Assembly: GCA_014801585.1 (NCBI GenBank)
Contig: JAAVDX010000021.1
Coordinates: 1 to 64,000, forward strand
DNA length: 64,000 bases
Direction: 5' to 3'
Origin: Bacteroides sp.
GTDB taxonomy: Bacteria > Bacteroidota > Bacteroidia > Bacteroidales > Muribaculaceae
Within the stretch, counting starts at the first letter, position 1. Each line of letters opens with the position of its first letter. Positions 45,838-54,853 of this stretch are shown in pieces. The position numbers and the translations under genes are program-made. The notes below the pieces were generated by a model. It was given only the letters and a program-made list of their open reading frames with translations. It searched no databases and had not been told where the DNA came from.

Positions 45838-46287
45838 ATGAAGAAGGCAATATTCGATAGATTTTTCAGCCTTTTGGCTGTCGTGATGCTGATGGTTATG
45901 ACCTCTGCAATAGTATCGTCATGCAGTAAGGACAATTCGATGGGACCGCTACGCGGACAATGGCAGCTTCTCTCCATTACGTATCCCGACGGAAAATCGG
46001 TTGAGCCTTCTCAGCCCCGACTCTACATCTCTTTCGATCAGAATCTGCTCCAACTGACATCGAGCGATGATCTCGAAGGATTCAACTCCCGCTATATAGG
46101 TCAGGTCACGGGTGAATCTCCCGACCTTACCTTCTCCTTCCCGGCTTATACGGGCCAGGACAAATTGGACATCATCTCCCGCTGGGGAATAGAAAGCGAC
46201 CCGGCTGTAGTGAAGGTCGAAAACATTTCAGGAAATTCCATGACTCTGAAAGTAGGGACCAATATCCTGTCGCTCAGAAAATTCTAA
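45838..46287 (+). CDS. Lipocalin-like lipoprotein
   Basis: A 149-residue protein with lipoprotein signal and lipobox IVSSC (C29). The mature part is beta-rich (LRGQWQLLSITYPDG at its start) and resembles short lipocalin-like proteins of Bacteroidales. Function unknown. It has its own promoter and is followed by murF-alr after 122 nt. Confidence 0.78.
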   Translation: MKKAIFDRFFSLLAVVMLMVMTSAIVSSCSKDNSMGPLRGQWQLLSITYPDGKSVEPSQPRLYISFDQNLLQLTSSDDLEGFNSRYIGQVTGESPDLTFSFPAYTGQDKLDIISRWGIESDPAVVKVENISGNSMTLKVGTNILSLRKF

Positions 46288-46409
46288 GAATACGTCTCTG
46301 AGATTTTACTTCTCATAAATATATCCGGGAATATTGCTCTTAGAGTATATGACCGACTCTAAGTTTCTAAAGTTTCTACAAAAAATAAGGACTCAACGTA
46401 CTAAGGAAA

Positions 46410-48971
46410 ATGCAACTTACCATAGGTGAAATTCGTTCGATTCTCGGCCTTTCCGACCCGGAATCCGCTCACGACGCTACCGGAGTTCCCCTTTCCGGAG
46501 AGCGTGACGGCTCACATGAGAATGATATAATCCGGAATCTGCTTACGGATTCCCGTTCGCTGCTCGAAGCCGACGCCACAATCTTTTTCGCAATCCCTAC
46601 CTCCACCAACTCCGGCGTAAATTATATCCGCGATCTATATTCCCGCGGAGTAAGATATTTCGTCATCCCTGCCGGTCTCTCAGAGCAGCAGAAGAATACT
46701 CTTCGTTCCGACATGCCGGAAGCGGTAATGCTGGAAGTAGCCGATCCGGTAGAGGCGCTCCAGAAAATCGCGTCCCGACGTCAGGGCCTTGGAGGAGAGG
46801 TTGTCGCAATCACCGGTTCGAAAGGCAAAACCACGGTGAAAGAGTGGATCTTCCAGTTGCTCGAACCGATTCGCGAGATTGCCCGTTCACCCCGAAGCTA
46901 CAATTCGCAGATCGGAGTTCCGCTTTCGATGTGGGGAATCAACTCCGATACCGACCTCACTCTGATCGAGGCCGGAGTGTCCCGCCATGGCGAGATGGAA
47001 AGCCTCGCGGAATGTATCCGCCCCGACAGCGTCATAATCACCGATATCACCCGCGAACACGACGGGGGCTTTTCCTCTCATGAGGAAAAGGTAAAAGAGA
47101 AAGTCAGTCTTGCCGACGCTGCGAGTGTCAGCAAAATAGTCTATTGCGCCGACGACGCGGAGGTAGCTTCAGAAGTGGAGCGTATCAGCGACGGAAAGGA
47201 ACTCATCAGCTGGAGCGATAAAGGCAATCCCGCCTCCCTGCTGATTATATCGGCCGTAGCCGCCGGAAATTCAGCCACTGAGATTACCTATCGATGGACC
47301 GACGGAATCGGCGAGACCTCCGAGCATCGTCTGCGTATTCCGCTTACCGAGCCGAATGACCTCCGAAATGCCTATCCCGTGCTTGCCTTTTTGCTCACTG
47401 AGGGCCTCTCCGACGAAATAATCCAGCGTCGCTTCGCTTGCCTGCATCCGATCACGACACGCCTCAGTGTCAGCGACGGCGGACGCGGAGTCAACGTAGT
47501 CTACGACTCCTATACGTCGGATTTCACATCTCTGCTCCCCGCTGTCGACTTCATCAAGCGCCGTCAGGTGCCGGGTCAGCGCGCAATCGTCATCATGAGC
47601 GACCTCCGCCATGAAGCCGGAGAAGAAGCCCGCGACTATCAGAAGATTGCCGACCTTATCGAGTCGAGGAATATCGACCTCTTCGTAGGAGTAGGCGAAC
47701 GCCTGCGCAGTCATGCTCATCTATTCCGTCAATCCGACCTTTTCTTCTCCGACACCGCCGAACTTCTTAAAGAGATCCGCACCAATCCCACGTCGGATGC
47801 CGTAGTGCTCCTGAAAGGTTCTCCCGAGTTCGATTTCGAGAGCGTAAAGGAGGTGCTCGAGGAACGCACCCATGAGACCCTTCTCGAAGTCAATCTCGAC
47901 GCTATTATAAAGAATTACAATTATTTCAAGAGTCATCTCCCGGCCTCCACGGGCATGATTGCCATGGTAAAAGCCTCAGGCTACGGAGCCGGAAGCTATG
48001 AAATTGCCAAGACGCTTCAGGATGCCGGAGCAGCCTATCTGGCCGTAGCAGTGCTCGATGAGGGTATCGCCCTGCGCCATCGGGGCATTACGATGCCTAT
48101 AATGGTGATGAATCCGCGTGTGGCCGACTATCGGGAGATGTTTGCCAATCAGCTTCAGCCGGAGATTTATGCCGTGCAGATGCTTAAGGATGTAATCGCG
48201 CAGGCTGCCCGCTACGGTGTCACCGATTATCCGATTCATGTCAAACTCGACACCGGCATGCATCGCATGGGATTCGTAGAAGAGGAACTCCCCGAGGTGC
48301 TGGAGATTCTCTCCGGTCAGAACAATGTCAGAATCTCTTCCGTATTCTCTCATCTCGCCACTGCAGATTGCCCCGACATGGACGACTACACCGAGATGCA
48401 ACTCGCCACGTTTGAACGTGCCTCCTCTTTTCTCCTCGATAATTGCGGCTATCATTTCAAGCGCCACATTCTGAATTCAGCCGGTATTCTGCGTTATCCG
48501 CAGTATCATTACGACATGGCACGTCTCGGAATCGGACTCTACGGAGTCAATACTCTTCCGCCGGATATGGAAGCCCCTCTTGCGGTAGTCTCCTCATTGA
48601 AGACCGTCATCATCAACCTTCGCGACTGGCCGGCCGGAGCCTCTATCGGCTACGCTCGCAAAGGGATGCTGAAACGCGACTCCCGGATAGCGACCATTCC
48701 GATAGGATATGCCGACGGCATGAGCCGACATTTCGGCAACGGCCGTATCCACGTGCTGGTCAACGGTCGGGAAGCTCCCACAATCGGAAATATATGCATG
48801 GATGCCTGCATGATCGACGTGACGGGCATAGATTGCGAAATCGGCGACAGCGTAGAGATTTTCGGTGAGACGGCACCCGTCAGTCGTCTGTCGGACGCTC
48901 TCGACACTATCCCTTACGAAATTCTGACCTCCGTCTCTCCCCGCGTAAAGCGCGTCTATTTCCGAGAGTAA
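46410..48971 (+). CDS. Bifunctional MurF / alanine racemase
   Basis: An 853-residue fusion, standard in Bacteroidetes. The N-terminal part (about 1-490) is MurF, which joins D-Ala-D-Ala to UDP-MurNAc-tripeptide; ATP loop ITGSKGKTTVKEW is visible, followed by the Mur ligase middle and C-terminal domains (RLSVSDGGRGVNVVYDSY). The C-terminal part (about 490-853) is alanine racemase, which supplies D-Ala: PLP Lys K521 in MVKASGYGAG, HVKLDTGMHRMGF, and IGYADGMSRHFGNGR with its Tyr. The fusion ties substrate supply to ligation. Ends before a strong terminator. Confidence 0.96.
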   Translation: MQLTIGEIRSILGLSDPESAHDATGVPLSGERDGSHENDIIRNLLTDSRSLLEADATIFFAIPTSTNSGVNYIRDLYSRGVRYFVIPAGLSEQQKNTLRSDMPEAVMLEVADPVEALQKIASRRQGLGGEVVAITGSKGKTTVKEWIFQLLEPIREIARSPRSYNSQIGVPLSMWGINSDTDLTLIEAGVSRHGEMESLAECIRPDSVIITDITREHDGGFSSHEEKVKEKVSLADAASVSKIVYCADDAEVASEVERISDGKELISWSDKGNPASLLIISAVAAGNSATEITYRWTDGIGETSEHRLRIPLTEPNDLRNAYPVLAFLLTEGLSDEIIQRRFACLHPITTRLSVSDGGRGVNVVYDSYTSDFTSLLPAVDFIKRRQVPGQRAIVIMSDLRHEAGEEARDYQKIADLIESRNIDLFVGVGERLRSHAHLFRQSDLFFSDTAELLKEIRTNPTSDAVVLLKGSPEFDFESVKEVLEERTHETLLEVNLDAIIKNYNYFKSHLPASTGMIAMVKASGYGAGSYEIAKTLQDAGAAYLAVAVLDEGIALRHRGITMPIMVMNPRVADYREMFANQLQPEIYAVQMLKDVIAQAARYGVTDYPIHVKLDTGMHRMGFVEEELPEVLEILSGQNNVRISSVFSHLATADCPDMDDYTEMQLATFERASSFLLDNCGYHFKRHILNSAGILRYPQYHYDMARLGIGLYGVNTLPPDMEAPLAVVSSLKTVIINLRDWPAGASIGYARKGMLKRDSRIATIPIGYADGMSRHFGNGRIHVLVNGREAPTIGNICMDACMIDVTGIDCEIGDSVEIFGETAPVSRLSDALDTIPYEILTSVSPRVKRVYFRE

Positions 48972-49020
48972 GCCCCGAGATTAATCATCTCCGAGTTCTC
49001 TCCGGACAATCTAAACTATA

Positions 49021-49062
49021 AAAAGAGAATTCCCGCGAAGTTTTTCGCGGGAATTCTCTTTT
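49021..49062. terminator. Bidirectional terminator between murF-alr and rubrerythrin
   Basis: A 19-bp perfect stem, 49021-49039 with 49044-49062, loop GTTT, A-run and T-run at the ends. Serves both convergent genes. Confidence 0.93.
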
Positions 49063-49083
49063 ATATATATCTGTAGGAAGATA

Positions 49084-49677
49084 TTATACGTTGTCTTCTG
49101 CAGGCATGAAGTGCTGATAGGGATGGTAACATGCCGGGCATTTCTCAGGAGGCGTGGTGCCTTCGTAAATGTAGCCGCATACGAGACACTGCCACTTGAT
49201 GGGCTGGTCACGCTTCCAGACTGTCCCTGTCGCGATACGCTCCGACATCTTATTGAAGCGGGCTTCGTGATGAGCCTCGATCGATGCGATAGCGAGGAAA
49301 CGCGCTGCGATTTCATCAAAACCTTCGCTCTTTGCCACTTCGGCCGCCTTCTTATAAAGGTCAACACCTTCGCTCTGCTCCTCAGCCGCTGCGATCTTAA
49401 GATTCTCTACAGTGCTGCTGAGATTGCCGCTGTCTACGCCTACAGATGCTTCACATACTCCGCCGTCGACGAGATATTTCAGGAAAATCTTGGCGTGATG
49501 GAGCTCATTGGCTGCAGTCTCATTGAAGATATTCGCATACTGGAAGTACGATTCTTTCTGACACTGCTGTGCATAGTATGTATAGCGGGTTACTGCGGTA
49601 GATTCTACTACGTATGCCTGTGCGAGATAGCCTGCTGTCTTTGTGCCTTTAAGACTCTTTTGCTGTGTGTCTGCCAT
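49084..49677 (-). CDS. rbr: Rubrerythrin
   Basis: A 197-residue non-haem iron peroxidase that protects anaerobes against hydrogen peroxide. The N-terminal ferritin-like four-helix domain has the Glu/His ligands (AQAYVVESTAVTRYTYYAQ; ANELHHAKI; IEAHHEARF). The C-terminal rubredoxin-like domain holds CLVCGYIYEG and CPACYHP for the Fe(SCys)4 site. Length and domain order are canonical. Divergent from recO with a T-rich intergenic region; no exact minus-strand promoter was found. Confidence 0.96.
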   Translation of the reverse strand: MADTQQKSLKGTKTAGYLAQAYVVESTAVTRYTYYAQQCQKESYFQYANIFNETAANELHHAKIFLKYLVDGGVCEASVGVDSGNLSSTVENLKIAAAEEQSEGVDLYKKAAEVAKSEGFDEIAARFLAIASIEAHHEARFNKMSERIATGTVWKRDQPIKWQCLVCGYIYEGTTPPEKCPACYHPYQHFMPAEDNV

Positions 49678-49727
49678 AATATAAAAAGTTTTTATAAGGT
49701 TATATTTATTTTTTTCTTTTTTTGTTG

Positions 49728-49735
49728 TAATTTCG
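49728..49735 (+). promoter_or_regulatory. Possible recO promoter -7 element
   Basis: TAATTTCG, one change from TAnnTTTG, with no good TTTG at -33. About 120 nt upstream of the recO ATG. Confidence 0.35.
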
Positions 49736-49857
49736 CATCTGTAATGGGCCGCTGTTCTTTCAGCGACCGCAGACCGCCTTCCTGCGAACGGTCAGCCCCC
49801 GGAGCTCGCCCGGATTACATTTTATTAACACCCTTAGCGAAATAATTGTTTTAGGGA

Positions 49858-50583
49858 ATGATAACAAAAATTCACGGAATTGTACTTTCCGTCGTTAAGC
49901 ATAACGACCGCAACAACATAGTGACTCTATATACTGCCGAGCGCGGACGTGTGGCGTTTCTTTCCCCGACCTCTTCGGGTAAGAGCGGACGCATGCGCAA
50001 TGCCCGTCTCTCCCCTCTGGCTCTGGTAGAATCGGAGGTAAATTTCCGCGAAAACCGCGACCTGCAGTATCTCGGCGCTATCTCTACCCCGCGTCCCTGG
50101 AAGAATCTCTATTTTGATCCTGCCAAAGCGCCGATCGTGATCTTTCTGTCGGAATTTCTCAGCAAACTCCTGCGCACTTCGGAAGCCGACTCTTCTACAT
50201 GGAATTATCTGCTGTATGCCCTTACGGCACTTGACTCCAACTCGCATACTTGTGCCAATTTCCATCTCGCATTTCTACTGCGGATGTTGCCTATCGCCGG
50301 TATATCTCCCGATGATGCCGACTGGCAACCCGGTGATCTCTTCGACATGCGTTCCGCTGAGTTCACTCCCGTCCATTCCGGCCACAGCGATATTCTGTCG
50401 CCTGACGAAACCCGTCTCATTCCCCTGCTGATGCGTATGAACTTCCGCAATATGCACCTCTACAGATTCAACATAGGTCAGCGCAGGCGTCTGCTCCGGC
50501 TCCTTATACATTACTATTCGCTCCATCTCCCCATTCCGACAGATCTGAAATCCCTCGACATCCTCGCCGAACTCTACGACTGA
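49858..50583 (+). CDS. recO: DNA repair protein RecO
   Basis: A 241-residue RecO, which anneals complementary strands and loads RecA with RecR (RecFOR pathway). N-terminal OB fold (TKIHGIVLSVVKHNDRNNIVTLYT ... GRVAF), then an all-helical C-terminal domain. The zinc-finger Cys cluster of some RecO proteins is absent here, as is common in Bacteroidetes. Confidence 0.88.
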   Translation: MITKIHGIVLSVVKHNDRNNIVTLYTAERGRVAFLSPTSSGKSGRMRNARLSPLALVESEVNFRENRDLQYLGAISTPRPWKNLYFDPAKAPIVIFLSEFLSKLLRTSEADSSTWNYLLYALTALDSNSHTCANFHLAFLLRMLPIAGISPDDADWQPGDLFDMRSAEFTPVHSGHSDILSPDETRLIPLLMRMNFRNMHLYRFNIGQRRRLLRLLIHYYSLHLPIPTDLKSLDILAELYD

Positions 50584-50696
50584 GCCGAAAAATCCCCCCG
50601 GGCAACAAGTAATCGGAAAACTTAAAAGTATAACGTGGCAAAAGGACACGGACAAGCACAGCAAATCAACACATAATATCTTATAAATCAGCTATA

Positions 50697-50815
50697 AAAA
50701 GAAAAAGATTAATTGTCATCACGACAACTAATCCTCTAACCTTAAATCTAATACCATGAAAAACACATGCAAAATTAATACTTTTCCCAATAATCACCAA
50801 ATTTTTCAGCGATAA
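50697..50815 (+). ncRNA. Leader-like element A (hairpin plus mini-ORF)
   Basis: AAAAGAAAAA, then an 11-bp hairpin with one mismatch (50707-50717 with 50723-50733), then TAACCTTAAATCTAATACC and ATG at 50756 opening a 19-codon frame (MKNTCKINTF...). No regular gene follows. It has the same order as element B with conserved flanks but a different stem sequence. A small RNA, leader peptide attenuator, or decayed 5' end of a secreted protein gene is possible. Confidence 0.45.
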
Positions 50816-51010
50816 AATTATCTATCACTTAGCACTTTAACCATTTTTTAGACTTCCATTTTGAAAGCCTCCGACCCTATTTTCCTACATTATTCCTACC
50901 TATACTTTTCACTTGGCAACTTTCATCCCGTATCAACTTGACAAACACCCCCTTTTCTCTTACTTTTTGCTAAATTAAAAAAATTTTTATCTTTTTTGAA
51001 TCCGCTGCCC

Positions 51011-51114
51011 AAAAGAAAAATGGCCGGTCTCTTTTCACAAAGAGGCCGGCCTAACCTTAATCTTAATTTAATACTATGAAAAACACATTGCTAAATTACT
51101 GCTATTTTTTCTAA
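51011..51114 (+). ncRNA. Leader-like element B (hairpin plus mini-ORF)
   Basis: CAAAAGAAAAA, then a 13-bp GC-rich hairpin with one G-U pair (51022-51034 with 51039-51051, loop TCAC), then TAACCTTAATCTTAATTTAA, TACT and ATG at 51076 with a 12-codon frame (MKNTLLNYCYFF). Hairpin-to-ATG distance is 24 nt versus 22 in element A. Downstream words (ATTTTTTAGCAGTAGAATCT) also echo element A. Confidence 0.45.
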
Positions 51115-51215
51115 TACGCAAACTTTCTCCATTTTTTTTACATTTTTTAGCAGTAGAATCTATTTTTTATTCGGGATTTTTTCCGTCGCTTCATGAATAT
51201 TCCAATCATTTTCAT

Positions 51216-51223
51216 TAACTTTG
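51216..51223 (+). promoter_or_regulatory. Promoter -7 element for the DUF2851 gene
   Basis: TAACTTTG, exact; no TTTG at -33. The leader would be about 25 nt. Confidence 0.6.
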
Positions 51224-51254
51224 GCTCCGGAAATTCTCCTAACCGAATTTACTT

Positions 51255-52622
51255 ATGGAACTCCTTTATCATTATCTTTGGCATCATCGTATGCTCGGCC
51301 GCTCTTTTTCCGACCTCCGGGGCCACCGGATTGAGGTAATCTATCCCGGACGGCACAACGAGGATGCCGGTCCGGACTTTGCCAATGCCCGTCTGAGAAT
51401 CGACGGGCGGGAATGGATCGGCAATGTTGAGATACATGTGAGGGCTTCCGATTGGTTCCGCCACGGCCATGACTCCGATCCGGCCTATGATAACGTTATC
51501 CTACATGTCGTGGCAATCGACGACACTCGCATCCTCCGCAAGAATAATGAGGAAATTCCACAAATCACTGCCGCTCTCCCTCCAAACTTTCTTCTGACCT
51601 ATGCCGCTCTGGCGCCTGATAATGCTAATTCCTCTCTTACCTCTGTCGACTCCCCCGACCGCAAAGCTATCGCCCGCAATCTGAATTCTGCCCGTTGCGC
51701 CTCCCGATTCGCCGACATCCCCCAACTCACCCGGAAGGACTGGCTCGAAACTCTGTCGGTAGAAAGGATCCACTTTAAGGCTCAGCGGCTTCTTGATTAT
51801 AGCCGGAAGCTCGGCGGCGATTGGGAACAGGCCGTCTTCGTAATGCTGGCCCGCGGATTGGGGTTCGGCCTTAACGGCATCCCTTTCGAGATGCTTGCAA
51901 TGAATCTCCCCCTGCGAATTGTCTATCATCATGCCGATAATCTCTTGCAGACCGAGGCCCTCATCTTCGGTCAGGCCGGAATGCTCGACGGCTCCAACCA
52001 TATCTTTGACGAATATTACCGGCGCCTATGCATCGAATATGGGTTTCTCGCACGCAAATACGGATTGCACCCGATGAACGTTTCGCTATGGAAATATGCC
52101 CGTACGCGCCCGCAGAATTTCCCTCACCGACGGCTTGCAATCCTCGCCCGTGCCCTTTACGAAGGGATTCGCTTCTCTTCCTCTCTGGAGGAAGCGGCCG
52201 GAGATTATGAGGCCTTATTGCGACTTTTCTCCTGGAAAGCCGAGGGATATTGGAGCAATCATTTTGATTTCGGCAGAGATCCCTCCGGGTCCGACCTTCC
52301 GCTCTCCCTCTCGCGTGGTAGCCGGAATCTTCTGATGATCAACGTGGCCGCACCTTTTTATATGGCCCACGCCCAACTCACGGGCGACCTCGAACGCGGT
52401 GAACGGGCTCTGGATCTTCTGCGTTCAATCCCGTCCGAAAAGAATTCAATAATTAAGTCGTGGGAACAGCTCGGCCTGACGTCTCCCGACGCCTTGCGCT
52501 CTCAGGCTCTCATCCATCTCCATGATGAATATTGCGTGAAAGGGCAATGTCTGCAATGCCGATTCGGCCATTTTCTACTACGCAAAGAAGCTGCGACTCT
52601 CAGTTGTGCCACAGGAATCTGA
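51255..52622 (+). CDS. DUF2851 family protein
   Basis: A 455-residue cytoplasmic protein matching DUF2851, a Bacteroidetes family without known function. The opening ELLYHYLWHHRMLG, then VIYPGRHNEDAGPDFANARLRIDG and GNVEIHVRASDW is diagnostic; the D-x13-E-x-H arrangement recalls a nuclease-like core (GPDF ... EIH), which is my inference. A C-terminal cluster CVKGQCLQCRFGHFLL with Cys and His could bind metal. Confidence 0.85.
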   Translation: MELLYHYLWHHRMLGRSFSDLRGHRIEVIYPGRHNEDAGPDFANARLRIDGREWIGNVEIHVRASDWFRHGHDSDPAYDNVILHVVAIDDTRILRKNNEEIPQITAALPPNFLLTYAALAPDNANSSLTSVDSPDRKAIARNLNSARCASRFADIPQLTRKDWLETLSVERIHFKAQRLLDYSRKLGGDWEQAVFVMLARGLGFGLNGIPFEMLAMNLPLRIVYHHADNLLQTEALIFGQAGMLDGSNHIFDEYYRRLCIEYGFLARKYGLHPMNVSLWKYARTRPQNFPHRRLAILARALYEGIRFSSSLEEAAGDYEALLRLFSWKAEGYWSNHFDFGRDPSGSDLPLSLSRGSRNLLMINVAAPFYMAHAQLTGDLERGERALDLLRSIPSEKNSIIKSWEQLGLTSPDALRSQALIHLHDEYCVKGQCLQCRFGHFLLRKEAATLSCATGI

Positions 52623-52720
52623 GTCAGATACCGCCCTCGGATTCCACCTCAAAATCAATAAATTCCGATTATTCCGAAAAATTTGTGGAAATTAAACATA
52701 ACTTTTCGTAAGAAGTTTGT

Positions 52721-52728
52721 TAATTTTG
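52721..52728 (+). promoter_or_regulatory. Promoter -7 element for the RluD-like gene
   Basis: TAATTTTG, exact; no clear TTTG at -33. About 100 nt of leader to the ATG at 52832. Confidence 0.55.
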
Positions 52729-52831
52729 TATCGAATTTGAAGCAAGTAGCGTCTACCCCGGCTCAAAGAGTAGCCGCCAACTGCCCGAAATGAATTAATA
52801 ACCAATTCGATCAGAATATTTTATCTATATT

Positions 52832-53776
52832 ATGCCCTCACAACGCTCTCGCAAGCAACATAATCACCCTGCAGGTCAGGATCGCATCATTGCTCGCCGC
52901 AACGTCACCACCGAACCGATCGGACTGATGCAATTCGTCAGCGACAACGTTGACAGCGCTCCGCGCAACGATATTAAGAAATGGTTGAAATTCGGCCATC
53001 TTATGATCAATGGCGTCGTCACCAAGCAGTTTGACGCCCCCGTAGAACCCGGGCAATGGGTCGAACTCAATCTTACCCGCCCCTTCGTCGTGTTCAAAAA
53101 CCCTCGGATGCAGTTGATATATGAAGACGACGATGTAATCGTAGTCAATAAAGGCTACGGTCTCTTGTCCGTAGGCACAGGAAGCCAGAAAAAGGAAGAG
53201 ACGGCTTATAATATTCTTAAGGAATACGTAAAGGATGTCGACTCCCGACAGAAGATTTTCGTAGTCCATCGCCTTGACCGCGCCACGTCGGGGCTGATGA
53301 TGTTCGCCAAATCTCCGGAAGCTCAGGAGGCCATGCAGCATAACTGGAACAATATGGTCCTGGAACGCAAGTATGTGGCCGTATTGGAAGGGAATGTCGA
53401 GCAGGACGAGGGGGTCATCAGAAGCTATCTGGGCGAAACCTCACAATATGAAGTATATTCCACTCAGGAGGCTGCCGAGGGACTGAAACTTGCCACCACC
53501 CGATATAAAGTCCTGTCCCGAGGATATGGCTATTCTCTCGTGGAGTTTTCGCTCGACACCGGCAGAAAGAATCAGATCCGTGTGCATGCCAAGGAGATCG
53601 GCCATCCTATCGTAGGCGACAGAAAGTATGGCGCAAAGGCAAGTCCCATCAATCGGCTCGCTCTTCACGCCCGAACTCTGCGCTTTGCCCATCCCATCAC
53701 TCGCCGCGATATGCGCTTTGAAACCCCCATACCGACTAAATTCCTCAAAATGGTCGGTGGCATCCGAAAAGCCTGA
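52832..53776 (+). CDS. RluA/RluD-family pseudouridine synthase
   Basis: A 314-residue RNA pseudouridine synthase. N-terminal basic tail, S4-like region (DIKKWLKFGHLMINGVVTKQFD), then the RluA-family catalytic motif VHRLDRATSGLMMFAKS with its Asp, and GRKNQIRVHAKEIGHPIVGD near the C-terminus. It acts on rRNA or tRNA; exact target unknown. Second pseudouridine synthase of a different family in the window, besides the RluB-like and TruB enzymes. Confidence 0.92.
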   Translation: MPSQRSRKQHNHPAGQDRIIARRNVTTEPIGLMQFVSDNVDSAPRNDIKKWLKFGHLMINGVVTKQFDAPVEPGQWVELNLTRPFVVFKNPRMQLIYEDDDVIVVNKGYGLLSVGTGSQKKEETAYNILKEYVKDVDSRQKIFVVHRLDRATSGLMMFAKSPEAQEAMQHNWNNMVLERKYVAVLEGNVEQDEGVIRSYLGETSQYEVYSTQEAAEGLKLATTRYKVLSRGYGYSLVEFSLDTGRKNQIRVHAKEIGHPIVGDRKYGAKASPINRLALHARTLRFAHPITRRDMRFETPIPTKFLKMVGGIRKA

Positions 53777-53857
53777 TATCTTGTTTGCCGGGCAGCTCTT
53801 TCGACGACGTGTCTTAAGGACCGCCCGATGAATTCCAACTTATTTTAATAGATACTT

Positions 53858-54742
53858 ATGAATATCGACACATCCGATTACTATCCGTGGGGACCCGACC
53901 GTAAACGCCCGGCCGAACAGGAGCAGCATCCCGAGCCGACTCTGACATCCGCCCCGGTCGACGATGCGACGTCCGAGTCACCCCTATCCATAACCGAAGC
54001 GCCCGATGCTGCTCCCGAAGCGAGTCAGCAGGCGCATCCGGATCCGACGGCCGCTAATTCGGCCACACCCTTAGGACTAAGCGAGAATGAACTTCCGGAG
54101 CAGGAGACTCCGCAGGCTCCCAAAGGATCTCTGACCAATCTGAGTCATCTGTTGTCCTGGATTCTCTCCCCGGTCGTCACTCCTACGCTGGGAATCATCG
54201 CCGTGTTTCAGCTGTCGATGTATTCCTACGCTCCCGCCGCCACCAAATGGCTGATAGTAGGAATCGTATTCTCGCTGACATGCGTGATCCCTTGCGCGGC
54301 GATATGGGGACTCACTAAATTCGGCGACGTCTCCGACATGGCTCTCACCCGGCGCTCCGACCGCCTTATACCCTACATCATCACCGGAGCTTGCCTTCTC
54401 GCCTGCGGATACTATCTGACCCGAACAGGCCTTCCTCTATGGGTCGGCTACTTCTACATCGGGGCCGCCGCCGCTACACTGATCAATCTGCTCATCAATT
54501 TCAGATGGAAGATTTCGGCCCACGGAGCCGGCATCGGCGGCCTGATTGCCATGCTCATGATTCTCAACCGCTACGGTCTACCCTCCTACAATCTCTGGGG
54601 GTGGGTAGTAGCCGCCATAATAGCCGCCGGACTGCTCGGGGCTGCAAGAGTATGGCTCTGGCGACATACCCCAATGCAGACCATCTGCGGAGAATTAGTA
54701 GGATTCCTGGGAGTAATCCTGACCGAATCTTTCGTCAACTGA
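53858..54742 (+). CDS. PAP2-like integral membrane protein
   Basis: A 294-residue protein. The first ~95 residues are Pro/Glu/Ala-rich and likely disordered. Six hydrophobic segments follow. Between them lies FRWKISAHGAGIGGL, close to the SxHxxG core of PAP2 phosphatases, but the KxxxxxxRP and SRxxxxxHxxxD parts are not convincing. In Bacteroidetes such proteins are annotated as PAP2-like and their activity is unclear. It stands between the RluD-like gene and ispG. Confidence 0.75.
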   Translation: MNIDTSDYYPWGPDRKRPAEQEQHPEPTLTSAPVDDATSESPLSITEAPDAAPEASQQAHPDPTAANSATPLGLSENELPEQETPQAPKGSLTNLSHLLSWILSPVVTPTLGIIAVFQLSMYSYAPAATKWLIVGIVFSLTCVIPCAAIWGLTKFGDVSDMALTRRSDRLIPYIITGACLLACGYYLTRTGLPLWVGYFYIGAAAATLINLLINFRWKISAHGAGIGGLIAMLMILNRYGLPSYNLWGWVVAAIIAAGLLGAARVWLWRHTPMQTICGELVGFLGVILTESFVN

Positions 54743-54853
54743 TTCCTCTCTCATATCAACTTCTCCTCTCTCCAAAGAGTTAGCCCCGTATTCGTCAGGG
54801 CATGTTTCGCTTGCGAAACAAACTCCCCCCAACCAACCCAACCATCCCAAATC

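Larger units (their letters stand above)
50584..51254. other. Gene-free 670-bp gap with two related leader-like elements
   Basis: AT-rich, no open frame of gene size. It holds two copies of a hairpin followed by TAACCTTAA...TAATACYATGAAAAACACA (50697-50815 and 51011-51114), described separately. At its end, TAACTTTG (51216-51223) is the likely -7 promoter element of the DUF2851 gene. Confidence 0.7.

Noticed and set aside
49111..49845. 244-codon plus-strand ORF opposite rubrerythrin
   Set aside because: Antisense of rubrerythrin, extended by a T-rich intergenic stretch; Cys/Phe-rich product without a domain.
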